A stretch of 64,000 nt of DNA, taken from positions 4,464,001-4,528,000 of the forward strand of contig OY755171.1 in assembly GCA_963576735.1 (NCBI GenBank), in the 5' to 3' direction. The notes under the pieces were generated by a model, which was given only the letters and a program-made list of their open reading frames with translations, searched no databases and was not told the origin of the DNA. Each line of letters opens with the position of its first letter. Positions within the stretch are counted from its first letter, which is position 1. The position numbers and the translations under genes are program-made. The DNA is from Bedellia somnulentella (lineage: Eukaryota; Arthropoda; Insecta; Lepidoptera; Bedelliidae). Of this stretch, positions 43,978 to 53,442 are shown in pieces.

Positions 43978-44235
43978 ACAACACCGCTTCTCATGCAGAA
44001 ATCGTTAGTTAAAATCCTAAGTCGGGTCTAAACCAATGGGGTCTTTCTTAAGTCATATGTTTCGTTATTTATCAAGATTGTTATCGATGAACGAAAACTT
44101 CGTGATTAAACCCATATAGCTAAGTTGTCCTATCTCTAAGTCCTGCTACAGTGTATTCTTTCAACGGCGTATCCTGCCCCATGGTACGTGGATTATCTAT
44201 CTTTATAAAACATGGGTATCCTGATAACAAGGCAA
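43978..44235 (+). mobile_element. SINE-B copy, strongly diverged
   Basis: GTTAGTTAAAATCCTAAGTC (B-box region), TCAAGATTGTTATCGATGAA, CTACAGTGTATTCTTTCAAC, ATAAAACATGGGTATCCTGA. The long overlapping frames on both strands at 44193-44520 begin in it and are not genes. Confidence 0.75.
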
Positions 44236-44589
44236 ATCAACTTACTATTCATGAATATAAAATGCAGACATTTTACTATCAGCACTTTTAAACTCGGATT
44301 CAGGATTCCAAGAAATGGAAAAAGCAACAGAAAAATAGTTTTAAATCTGCATAAGAACAGTGACGTAACACAGCGGAGTATTCGAAGATGCATCGCGCGA
44401 TCCAACTGTTGCCTTAACAGTAAAAAAAGAATTTCAATGAACCAACGGGTGAAGAGTAAAGAGATTGCATCAGCTAAGAAACAAAGCTTTAGAGATAAAC
44501 CTTTTAACATTATACTATAGTAGAAATAGTAAGTTTAAAAAATCGATAAAGAGGGTCTCGGGTCACGCGTGAAGTAGCTGCATACTCAA
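44236..44589. other. No recognised gene
   Basis: Holds two open frames of about 100 codons in antiparallel overlap without domains. Confidence 0.4.
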
Positions 44590-44705
44590 TTTACTCACAT
44601 TATTTGTTTCGATGTTGATAGGCAGAGACTATCATTATCGACAATTTTTCCCCGTTTTATTCAATAATTTGAAATGCGCATTGGACGCCCGACTTTTTAT
44701 CATTT
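44590..44705 (-). mobile_element. LINE-R 3' fragment, decayed
   Basis: TTTACTCACATTATTTG, TAGGCAGAGACTATCATTAT and GCGCATTGGACGCCCGACTT align with the LINE-R terminus. Confidence 0.6.
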
Positions 44706-44960
44706 TTATATTGCAGTTACTGTACATACTGTAAATTGTATTTTTTATCAACTGATAATTACATAGGTTAACTTCCGTCACTTAAATAATAAGTTATAAA
44801 GATAAAATCAAAATATTACTTTTCAGTATGATTACTGTTATTTTAATAATAAAAACGGTTATCCGTTTATTTTACATAATCCTTCAAATGGACCCAGAGA
44901 TTAGCACCTAAAATCCTATTAACTTAACCTATTAATCTACAATTAACAAAGTAAATAAGT
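44706..44960. other. No gene seen
   Basis: AT-rich spacer. Confidence 0.4.
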
Positions 44961-45068
44961 AATAAATAAAGGAAAGAAAAATTTCGACTCAGGCGGGAAT
45001 TGAACCCGCGACCTCGGGTATACGCCCCCGTCGCTCTGCCAATTGAGCTAACGTGTCAAAGGCTGCCA
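44961..45068 (-). mobile_element. FB-tRNA element with full tRNA-like domain
   Basis: One arm (AATAAATAAAGGAAAGAAAA) followed by the whole tRNA-like domain in reverse complement (GACTCAGGCGGGAATTGAAC; TCGCTCTGCCAATTGAGCTA). The second arm is degraded (TTTCTATCCTTTGTTTCTTTC near 45080-45100). Confidence 0.8.
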
Positions 45069-45200
45069 GCGCGAAATTTTCTATCCTTTGTTTCTTTCAC
45101 AATTTTAAGTAGTGTTTGCGTTCCCTACCTCCGAATTATTCACAAATTCGGAAGGCCACTTGTCTACCTTTTCAGATAGAATGCAAATGTTGAGAACAAC

Positions 45201-45334
45201 AAATAAATAAAGGAAAGAAAAATTTCGACACAGGCGGGAATTGAACCCGCGACCTCGAATTTTCTTTCTTTATTTATTCTTTTTTTATTAGTAATAATCC
45301 CCACATGAGGTTTTCATGAACTAAAAATTCAAAA
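45201..45334 (+). mobile_element. FB-tRNA element with 3' tRNA half
   Basis: Arm, GACACAGGCGGGAATTGAAC plus CCGCGACCTC, opposite arm TTTCTTTCTTTATTTATTC, tail TAATCCCCACATGAGGTTTT. tRNA piece again opposite to the tail. Confidence 0.85.
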
Positions 45335-45657
45335 TAAAGTAAATAAGTACAAATACCCTAAAACAAAATATACATATTCTCAAACTCTTTCCCTAAAATA
45401 ACAGTCTTTGGTTCGAAAAATCCAAATAAAGAAGCGAACGCAGTAGCGACTTGACGACAAACGGCTCGGGCGGAGATGCAATCAACATCTCATTAGTAGT
45501 ACTCCTTAATTCTGCCATTCCCTCAGGAACCACCAGTGATTACTTCGGTAAACCGTTTATAACAATTTCTTTTTTCCCCTTAGACTTTTTGAGAGACCAA
45601 TTTAATGCTTTTAATAGGATGGCATGTTTAGTTTGACATCAAATAAACACAAAAGTC
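45335..45657. other. No recognised gene
   Basis: Short plus-strand frame 45451-45636 with no domain. Confidence 0.4.
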
Positions 45658-45665
45658 AATAAGCA

Positions 45666-46010
45666 TAACATAACATAACACAAACATAAACGTTCACGCC
45701 GAATATCCCCGAAGGGGTTGGCAGAGGTACTAATACTTCTGAACATCACGTGACATTGTCACCTGGCGTTCAGAGTACCCACGTTTTGCATGGACAGTGT
45801 ACTCACGTGATAGGGGTCTAGCCTATCGCCGTTTTGTACGAATACACTGTCACATGACTAAGTACAACTCAGCCATGTGGGTTTCCTCACGATGTTTTCC
45901 CTCACCGTTAAAAACCATGATAAATTAACCACACATATGTCTTTAGAAAAGACAAATTGGTGTAGGCCCGACCCAGGATTTGAACACTAGTCGTTTGCAC
46001 GATAACCGAT
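45666..46010 (-). mobile_element. SINE-B copy with 8-bp duplication
   Basis: First subfamily (AACACTAGTCGTTTGCACGA head; TGTCACCTGGCGTTCAGAGT body). AATAAGCA at 45658-45665 and 46011-46018 flanks it. Confidence 0.92.
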
Positions 46011-46214
46011 AATAAGCACTACTTATTAAATTGTCGAGTGTGAGATAATAAAGTCATTAGTTTATTTAACAGTTTTTCAAAAATCTGCTGATTACATTGC
46101 AAAAAATAATAAAATTACAGACACACCGAATGAGGAACAGTTTTTTCCTTTAATTTGTAAATAATGTTCTTTTTTATTGGGTGTGATATTGTTCAGCACG
46201 GCAAAATTATGTTT

Positions 46215-46800
46215 TTAACTTTTAAGTACCGAGGTTCTTTTTCAGATGCAGAAGTACCGACGTGAGGTCTGGTTTTTTTTATATTCTTGAAAAGAAAAAG
46301 TTACTATGTATTTTTCATATATTTAGTTATTAATAAATGAAAGAAAAGACAAAAGTTAAAACATTTATAACTTATAATGAACAATTATAAAAAAAACTCT
46401 AAGTTTTTAAGCGGGAAAAAGAACTTTTACCTTATAAAGTCTTATTAATCGATAATAAATTAGATTTTTTAAAGTTTTAGTTTTGCCTTGAAGATGAATT
46501 AACAAATCAACAAATAACAAAAACTTGTACAAGTGATCAATTGTTTTCCTGTAAATAAAAAGGCTTCAAATTGTGGGAATTATGAAAGTTTCCAAACACT
46601 CTTTGCATACAGGTATCACTTACATGAGTCTCAGCACTGTCTCTTACATGAGTCACATTAGTAAGCTGTTTTTCATGAAATTCATTTTTGAAGGACAGAT
46701 GTCTCTCCAATATAACCAAGGTCATGTCAATATCGTCACAGTCGAATTAGCTTCCATTTCGCAATTCTTCTAAAATTCTATGTAGACGTTATCTTGAGGC
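46215..46800 (-). mobile_element. piggyBac-like element, copy 2 (truncated)
   Basis: TTAA at 46215-46218 followed by CTTTTAAGTACCGAGGTTCT, the right-end sequence of copy 1 in reverse orientation. Homology continues to about 46800 (CTATGTAGACGTTATCTTGA); the other end is lost next to a GCCGTGCGTATATGTA scrap. Confidence 0.7.
46537..46789 (-). pseudogene. Coding relic in piggyBac-like copy 2
   Basis: The minus strand reads EELRNGS, a stop at the same place as in copy 1, then FDCDDIDMTLVILERHLSFK, HEKQLTNVTHVRDSAETHVS and CMQRVFGNFHNSHN to LQENN. It is open over the last 62 codons. Family not recognised. Confidence 0.5.
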
Positions 46801-46994
46801 CGTGCGTATATGTATTTTTGTTAAATTAAATTAGCTGAAATAGCTTAAACTATAATCAATTCGTACAAATAACGGTATTAATGAGAAAATACACAAATAG
46901 AGTTCGTTACATTCTGAAAAAATGGTAAAGCCTTGAAAGTTGTGATGGGTACAATTAAATAAAGGTAAGAGACAAAGGTTTACTACTCTAAAAT

Positions 46995-47115
46995 ATCTAT
47001 CGCACTTTCTTTATATTTGCCAATATTTTATACATTTCAAACGCCTGCCTTTTCAGCACATACTCTATTTTATCTATATGTGTCAAATGGTCTTACTCTA
47101 CTAATAATCATATCG
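46995..47115 (-). mobile_element. LINE-R internal fragment
   Basis: TTTCAAACGCCTGCCTTTTC, AGCACATACTCTATTTTATC and TGGTCTTACTCTACTAATAA match the LINE-R GRPRK...AGVRS segment; no 3' end. Confidence 0.65.
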
Positions 47116-47554
47116 AACATACAAAATGTAAAAACATAGCTTCTGAATCGATGAAAATGTCAATGTTACTAATATTTTACATGTAAAAAGGTGGGCCAGT
47201 ATAAGCTGCGACTTCAACCGGGAACTGCTAGTTAACTTCCTATCCTTTAGACTACGGAAGTCGTCATAAGCGGACCATTTTTAAACTCATATTTCTGAAA
47301 CCAATATACCCGGCTTATCATTTATTCAAAGGACGTTTAGAGAAAAACTGAAACGAAAAGTATTCCAGAAAAGGCGTATAATGTCACTCAAAGGAATTAC
47401 TTTTTAAATTATTTACCTTTTGTGATGGAAATATAACATTTTGATTTGAATAAGTCGTGTTCTTTTTATGAAATGTAATGTTTTTAGAATCGTTGATAAC
47501 TTTTTAATGTTCATTTTCAGACATATACAGAGCCCTTTTTATCACCTTTCATAC
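47116..47554. other. No gene seen
   Basis: Spacer. Confidence 0.4.
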
Positions 47555-47606
47555 ATACATACATTTACTCACTCCGTCAGCGATTTATTTCGATCGCCAC
47601 TTTGTA
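47555..47606 (-). mobile_element. LINE-R 3' tip
   Basis: ATACATACATACATTTACTC, ACTCCGTCAG, ATCGCCACTTTGTA; cut off by the SINE-B that follows. Confidence 0.75.
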
Positions 47607-47871
47607 AGCAACCGATATAGCTCAGTGGGTAGAACACCGCTTAGGGTTCAAATCGGGTTAAGCGTACATCTATTTGTCTTTCTAAAGTCTCATATATGGT
47701 TAATTTATCATAGTTGCTAACGGTGATAGAAAACATCGTGAAGAAACCCACATGCCTAAGTTGTACTTTGTCATGTGACAGTGTATTCATACAAAACGGC
47801 GTGAGTACACTGTCCAATCAAAAGCTGTGTACTCTGAACACCTTTCGGGAATATACGGCGTGAACTTTCAC
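47607..47871 (+). mobile_element. SINE-B copy, shortened
   Basis: CCGATATAGCTCAGTGGGTA head; lacks part of the GATAGGCCTGCCCCCTATC segment and the AGGTGACA region; ends ATATACGGCGTGAACTTTCA. Confidence 0.85.
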
Positions 47872-48216
47872 AACACCTGAAGGGCAAGCAAGAGCCGTGT
47901 TTAAACTAGTTATCGCGTGGGATGAAGCAGCCATCTCTTACGCACTTACTTAGTATCGTATACTGCCATCTCATTCTCGTCGTAATCGTGTCGATAAAGT
48001 AGCGCTCGTGCTTGCTCTTCTGAAGGGCAAGCACGAGCCGTGTTTAAACTAGTTATCGCGTGGGATAAAGCAGCCATCTCTTACGCACTTACTTAGTATC
48101 GTATACTGCCATCTCATTCTAACCGTTATCGTGTCGATAAAATAGTGCTCGTGCTTGCCCTTCTGGTGTTTAGAGTATCCACGTTTTACTTGGATGAAGT
48201 ACTAACATGATAGGGG
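47872..48216 (-). mobile_element. SINE-B fragment carrying two tandem MITE-K
   Basis: Reverse-orientation SINE-B text AACACCTG, then two MITE-K copies, then CTGGTGTTTAGAGTATCCAC, TTTTACTTGGATGAAGTACT and ACATGATAGGGG. Confidence 0.75.
47878..48165 (-). mobile_element. Tandem pair of MITE-K
   Basis: Bodies 47881-48019 and 48023-48162 (139 and 140 bp), separated and flanked by single CTG triplets (47878-47880, 48020-48022, 48163-48165). The second copy inserted exactly at the duplicated CTG of the first, or the pair arose by unequal exchange. Confidence 0.9.
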
Positions 48217-48606
48217 GGCTCTAATTAAGAAATTTTAATTGTAATAAAGCTATTACTGCAAAGTAACTGTTTTCATATTCTAGATCATTTAGTAGATAAA
48301 ATAGCACATAAGAGAAGTAGAACCCTACCTAACGAAAAACAGAAATCCAATGAAAAAATACCTGAAGTAAATATCTATGAGCTCTTAAAGAAAGGTTTTG
48401 ATAGTGCAAATCGGGACACAAATAAGCAAAAATAAATTATAATACAGTATAAATCGTGATTCATAATTAATTCTCAGTTCGCTCATTTGGTGCAGCAATG
48501 TAATAATTAAACGAATGGCCTTATGTAAAATGAAATGCCAATATTTGCTCTTTAATCTCCTGTAAAGTAATGAGCTTAAAAATGTGTGTCAAAATTTTAA
48601 TTAAAT
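48217..48606. other. No gene seen
   Basis: AT-rich spacer. Confidence 0.4.
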
Positions 48607-48857
48607 ACATTCATACATACATATACTCACGGCTTTAAATCCCTAGAAGGGGTAGCCAGAGCTAAGAAATTAGAAATTCCTCAGCCACTTTTGGAAAGTT
48701 GCGTGGGGAAAAGATGGCAAAATAAATGTTGTTGGTGATGGGTCTCCAACCGCATTGCCCAAAAATCCCTTAAAAGCCCCAATACCGTTAGTCGCCTCTT
48801 ACGTACACCCACCGGAAGAAATGGGGTAGTGCTATTCTAAGCCGACACTACACAGCA
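48607..48857 (-). mobile_element. SINE-A copy, full length
   Basis: Tail ACATACATATACTCACGG to GCCGACACTACACAGC; GGTTGTTGGTGATGGGTCTC-type body with ACCCACCGGAAGAAATGGGG near the 5' end. Confidence 0.92.
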
Positions 48858-49178
48858 ATTATATAAATTATGTGAAATACTTGTCCGTTCAAAACCAAAA
48901 TTGGGAATATTCAAAAGTAGGAAATATTTAATTTAAAAAGTATTGGGTTTTTTAAACAATAGTGTGGAGCAGTACGGAGTTGAGATGGTTTGAATTCATC
49001 TCACGGAGCTACCACCCGGGGAGGTTCACTGTTACCGTCTTCCTCTCACAGAGCTGAGGAATTATGTAGATATGTTATCATAAATCAAATAAATCTTTTT
49101 TATATATATTTTTATATATAATAGGTGTTATTTATTTTAAATCAATTAATTTATAGTAATTTTGATTCGAATTAAATA
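48858..49178. other. No gene seen
   Basis: Contains a mixed-composition patch GGAGCAGTACGGAGTTGAGA to CCACCCGGGGAGGTTCACTG (48965-49060) of unknown origin. Confidence 0.35.
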
Positions 49179-49424
49179 TACATACATACATATACTCACG
49201 GCTATATTTCCCTAGAAGGGGTAACCAGAGCTAAGGGATTATAAATTCCTCAGCCACTTTGGGAAGTTGATTAGGGAAAAGATGGTAAAAATAAAGGTTT
49301 TTGGTGATGGGTCTCCAACCGCATCGCACAAAAATCCAATAAAAAGCCCCAATACCCTTAGTCGCCTCTTACGACACCCGTGGGTAGAAAGGGTTACCAC
49401 ATTCTAAGCCGGCACTACACGGCA
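49179..49424 (-). mobile_element. SINE-A copy, full length
   Basis: Nearly the same variant as at 10.8 kb: tail to CCGGCACTACACGGC, with GGGTAGAAAGGGTTACCAC. Confidence 0.92.
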
Positions 49425-49617
49425 TTTAATATCTGATATTGATCATTCGAGTTATACGTTAAAAGGAAGCACTATAACGTGACCGTTTACAAATCCATTT
49501 CACTATTTTCAGACTACAATTCAAGCTTTAATGTTATTTATGCGTTGATCTGGCTAACAGTCAAATCTACTTAATTAATAGTAGTAAACTATTGAACATT
49601 TTGTACATTTCCCTGTA

Positions 49618-49765
49618 AAGCATCAGTTTAGAATAGAACTGGCTTGTATCTCCCTTTGGGTGTCGTAAGAAGAAAGAATAATTGAGGTGACGGTGATTAA
49701 AAGATAATATGTCGGGAAACACATTATTTAATAAAAAAATAACCTACTCAATTTCCAAAAGTTAC
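49618..49765 (+). mobile_element. SINE-A copy, very decayed
   Basis: GCATCAGTTTAGAATAGAAC, TTTGGGTGTCGTAAGAAG and CCTACTCAATTTCCAAAAGT keep the order of SINE-A blocks. Confidence 0.5.
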
Positions 49766-50097
49766 ATAAGATATTGTGTGTTTGGAAACACTTATTTTTA
49801 AACATTGCCCCGGTATTATTTATTTATTTGAGAAACAAACGGTACACAATATTTCAAATAAGATAAAAATACAGAGAAGTTCTTGACCTATAAAGTTTCT
49901 ACCAATTGTTATACAAACGATACAGAAATACGCAAATTAAAATAACTATTGAAAACAAAACAATAATAGGTACATCAATTGTAATATGGATAATTTATAC
50001 AGATGAAATTAATTATAGTAAATAAAGGATCTTTTTTATTAGCCGTCTCAAATATGAAGTTTATATTTTAAAACCATCTTCACTATTACAACATTCG
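49766..50097. other. No gene seen
   Basis: AT-rich; GGTATTATTTATTTATTTGA near 49811 resembles LINE 3' ends, without coding support. Confidence 0.35.
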
Positions 50098-51171
50098 CCG
50101 TGTAGTGTCGGCTTAAAATAACACTATCCCGTTTCTACCGATGGGTGTACGTAAGAGGCGACTAAAGGTATTTGGGCTTTTAAGAGATTTTTGGGCGATG
50201 CGATTGGAGACCCATCACCGGCAACATCTGGGGGCACGGCAGTGCCCCTGCCAAGTCTCGAGCAAAACGGGCACGGCCGTACCATCTTTTCTCGAAGCGT
50301 TTCGCGGCTGTTTCGCCCCCCCTTTATCTTCGACGTGGACAAAGCTAGGAGTTTAGGTTTTCGGTGAATAATAGTAGGCATTGGAACAAGCTTAAGTTCG
50401 AAATTACACGCCAAATGAATTAATAGTTTAGGAGTTACGGTCGATCAAAGTTACACCATTTTGTCACTCACTGACTCACTGACAGATCATCAAAAATCTA
50501 AGGTACTTCTAGCAGACTTAGAAACTTCAAATTTTGCACCAAGATAGGTCATTAGCCACATATAAAGGAAAAATTATAAAAACATTAAAAAATTATATGC
50601 CATAGAAAACAATTTTATATTTGCGGTTTGGCAAGAACATTATGTATGGATTTTGACTGCATTGTTAACTTTGTTCGTTGTTCAAGTACCTATTCAATTG
50701 GATGAATACATACATAGAATAGAAAAGAATAATATAAATGTAATACATAGACTATCATTAATACAAATTAATACATAAAGTTCATTAAATTAATAAAGCT
50801 AAAACTCCATTGTATTGCGATAAATATTGTATGCGCGCTCGATAGATGGCGTTGTACCTGTCTGAATCGCGGTATGGTTGCGTTACAAAGCGCAGTGTAA
50901 GTAGTAGGTACTTCAAAATAATTCGATAATTTTCATTTGATAGCGCCATCTGTCTATGAAAACCTATTTCGAAACTAAAAAATATTGTAGTGATAATTGA
51001 TATTCGGAGAACTTTACGTGTTATTTAGTTTAGTTTAGTTATCGTTTGTAAGTTAGTAGATATATATTTATTTAGTTAGTTATTTGTTAGTTAGTTTAGT
51101 TCTATTTAGTTTGCATATATTTATATAAGTTTAAGCCCTATTGTTATAGAAGTAATTGTAAATATAGTGTA

Positions 51172-51327
51172 ATGGAACGTGAAGTATTGTACATAAATGG
51201 CGACCTTTGTCCACACAGAGTTATCTCTATTCCTGGAGATGGGTCGTGTTTATTTCATTCGTTGTCATACAGCATGTATGGGAGTTTTCAGTCGTCAAAC
51301 AAGCATACGTGGCCCTTTCAAGAGTGA
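51172..51327 (+). pseudogene. OTU-type cysteine protease N-terminus relic
   Basis: ATG at 51172; 51 codons. Residues 17-33 read VISIPGDGSCLFHSLSY, the OTU nucleophile motif (D-G-x-C-L-F) with Asp23 and Cys26; the catalytic His region is absent. OTU domains are found in proteins of some insect Helitrons. After Gly37 the frame runs out of homology and stops at 51325-51327; the helicase sequence starts at the same place in another frame, showing an internal deletion near 51280-51290. Confidence 0.75.
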
Positions 51328-51584
51328 CTAGTTTGGGTGGATTACATTTAATAAATGTGAATTTTAGTAGTATCAAAGCTCAGGAGACAGCAATAGCTGA
51401 ATATAATCGACTCCGAAGTATATATCGCCCAGACTTGTCTACCTTAGAAGTAACGAAGCCTCAGAGAAGAAACAGAAGAGATAGAGATAGAGAATGGGTT
51501 CTAAGCAAAGCAGTAGCTGACGTCCAAGAAATTGTGAGGTCACCTAAAAGTAAAAGAAAGAAATGCATTACAAAAAATAAATGA
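51288..51584 (+). pseudogene. Helitron helicase (Pif1-like) C-terminus
   Basis: Frame ending at TGA 51582-51584. From 51291 it reads VVKQAYVALSRVTSLGGLHL, the motif VI region (YVALSRVTSLxGL) of Pif1-type SF1 helicases fused to Helitron Rep proteins, then a basic tail (RRNRRDRDREW; SPKSKRKKC). The Rep nuclease (HUH) and helicase motifs I-V are missing. Joined directly to the OTU start by deletion of several kilobases of coding sequence. Confidence 0.8.
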
Positions 51585-51585
51585 G

Positions 51586-52287
51586 ATCCCACCAAAAACA
51601 TTAAATGTAAAAAAATGCCAAGTCTCTCGATGCAGTTTTTCCATCTTAAAAAGTTTTGAGATCTCATAGAAGCCAAGTCCTATTCAAAATATTTCGTAGT
51701 TATAAATCAACATTTAGTAATTGTATCAATAGTTTTCTTTATATTATAATTATAGTGACTTGGCAATGAGCACAAATTAAAAGCTGCTTGCTGCCTGGAA
51801 TTATATGCAAATGTTACTGACGAGACCAGTGATCAGATTATTTGTTATGTGTGAATCATGATGGTCACTACCGACTACATGCTCCAATACAATAATTAAG
51901 AATACCTTACGGGCCATCGCTTTATAAAAGTAAATGAATCGAGAGTGCACTAAGACTGACTGCCGTTGCCGAAATTCGGTTGGGACGACACGGATAAACC
52001 AAAAGAAAATTAATTTTGTGATATTAATGTTTACGCATGCGGTGTGTGTAACTTTCAACTCCTCCAAATACGAGTATGCCGTTTTATTTGTTTCTTCTTG
52101 TGCTCATTGCCAAGTCACTATAATTATAATATAAAGAAAACTATTGATACAATTACTAAATGTTGATTTATAACTACGAAATATTTTGAATAGGACTTGG
52201 CTTCTATGAGATCTCAAAACTTTTTAAGATGGAAAAACTGCATCGAGAGACTTGGCATTTTTTTACATTTAATGTTTTTGGTGGGAT
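51586..52287. repeat. 189-bp perfect inverted repeat, 324-bp loop
   Basis: 51586-51774 (ATCCCACCAAAAACATTAAA to TGACTTGGCAATGAGCACA) and 52099-52287 are exact reverse complements by eye over all 189 positions, far better conserved than any other repeat pair here. Loop 51775-52098 has short open frames in both directions without recognised domain. Confidence 0.9.
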
Positions 52288-52396
52288 TAACTTTACCATC
52301 TTTTCCCCACTCAAGTTTCCAAAAGTGTCTGAGGAATTTCTGATTCCTTAGCTCTGGCTACCCCTTCTAGGGATTTATAGCCGTGAGTATATGCAT

Positions 52397-52741
52397 GTAC
52401 TATTACAACAAAGTAAAATAAACTTATACATTCTTTATTCCCTAATTTTGTTTCCAGGCACGCCTACAATACTTAAGATCAGTGGTGTGGTATTTAGCAA
52501 GCGGTTGCACAAGAACCGCCAGGCCGGCCAAATTGCCTGCATTGACCTACTTCAGATGCTATGATATGACACTTGTTGCTGTGATTAAGTGTTTCATTTT
52601 CTTGAGTTTCATTCTTGGGTTTCTTTCATTATATTGCCCGTTAACAAACGTCTACTACTGTGAGAACATGCTTAGCTACACTACACTCAGTAGTACTTAA
52701 AAGTTACATTATTCACGCCATTCATTTTATTGGGAAGGCAT
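52397..52741. other. No gene seen
   Basis: Unassigned spacer; a 72-codon frame at 52482-52700 has no domain. Confidence 0.4.
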
Positions 52742-52882
52742 CGACTAAAAGAGCATGTATGAAAAGATTGATGGATGTAAGTGAAGCTAGAGAGGTTTAC
52801 CAGGATCGTACAAAGTGGCGATCGATAGTCTCTGCCTACCCCAATGGGAAGTAACGACGGGAAAATATGTATGTATGTATGC
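52742..52882 (+). mobile_element. LINE-R 3' end, 5'-truncated
   Basis: In-frame RACMKRLMDVSEAREVYQDR and TKWRSIVSAYPNGK, then ACGACGGGAAAATATGTATG tail. Open frame over the whole fragment. Confidence 0.85.
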
Positions 52883-53375
52883 ATAGACTATCGATAATCA
52901 TCAAGTTCAATACTGCCAAACCTCTCGAGTTTTTGTTTGTTTTCATTCATTCATTTCATTTTAATAGTTTAATTTACTTTTTTGGAGGACACCCTAAATC
53001 CATAGTCCCGGCTACTGTGAAAGTAGTAGTCCATTAGTCTGTAAATATTTGCCAACCCTAGGCTTAATCACCATACTCAGGATAGGTTCGAGTCCATCGA
53101 GTAGACATATATGGGCTTTTATTAGTCATCTCATATTATTTTTTTATACTTCATCTCTCTTTCCGAACGTTATTTGATCTAAATAACCCCTTATAATATT
53201 GTAAAATCGCAATTCTGCCATGACAAAATAAAATATGGCAAACATACAGACCTTTATGCATTAGAGTGAACATTTTAGATAAGTAGGTAAGTTACCAAGA
53301 AATATTTTTTTTGGAGAGAAAATGTCAATTTTCTATACTGATAACAATGTTGACAAGCTAGTTCCGTATATTGTA
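52883..53375. other. No gene seen
   Basis: Spacer. Confidence 0.4.
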
Positions 53376-53442
53376 ATAATTGTAGTAAAATTGTAATTGC
53401 TTGTAAATTTAGGTAGCGCTGATTCTTAGGTAATGAAAAAAA
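53376..53442 (-). repeat. Dispersed repeat shared with 27955-28012
   Basis: GCTTGTAAATTTAGGTAGCG and CTGATTCTTAGGTAATG are the reverse complement of the block beside the Penelope-like element. About 60 bp; family unknown. Confidence 0.65.

Larger units (their letters stand above)
50227..52287 (+). mobile_element. Helitron relic
   Basis: Begins TC after a host A (TCTGGGGGCACGGCAGTGCC), as Helitrons do. The left region has CCTGCCAAGTCTCGAGC, GGCCGTACCATCTTTTCTCG and CACTCACTGACTCACTGACA, matching the Helitron-like segment at 4.9-5.3 kb. It encodes an OTU start (51172) and a helicase end (to 51584). The right side is a 189-bp perfect inverted repeat (51586-51774 / 52099-52287) instead of a clear CTRR end. 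No target duplication, consistent with Helitron insertion. Confidence 0.75.
50098..52396 (+). mobile_element. SINE-A split by a Helitron
   Basis: SINE-A 5' half 50098-50226 (GTGTAGTGTCGGCTTAAAAT to CCCATCACCGGCAACA) and 3' half 52288-52396 (TAACTTTACCATCTTTTCCC to GCCGTGAGTATATGCATG). The halves join in register with intact copies, so about 2.06 kb was inserted between an A and a T. Confidence 0.85.

Noticed and set aside
44193..44520. Two overlapping frames of about 100 codons on opposite strands
   Set aside because: Antiparallel shadows starting in a diverged SINE-B; no domain in either.
47878..48165. CRISPR-like or satellite array
   Set aside because: Only two units, each with terminal inverted repeats and CTG flanks; a tandem MITE pair in a eukaryotic genome.
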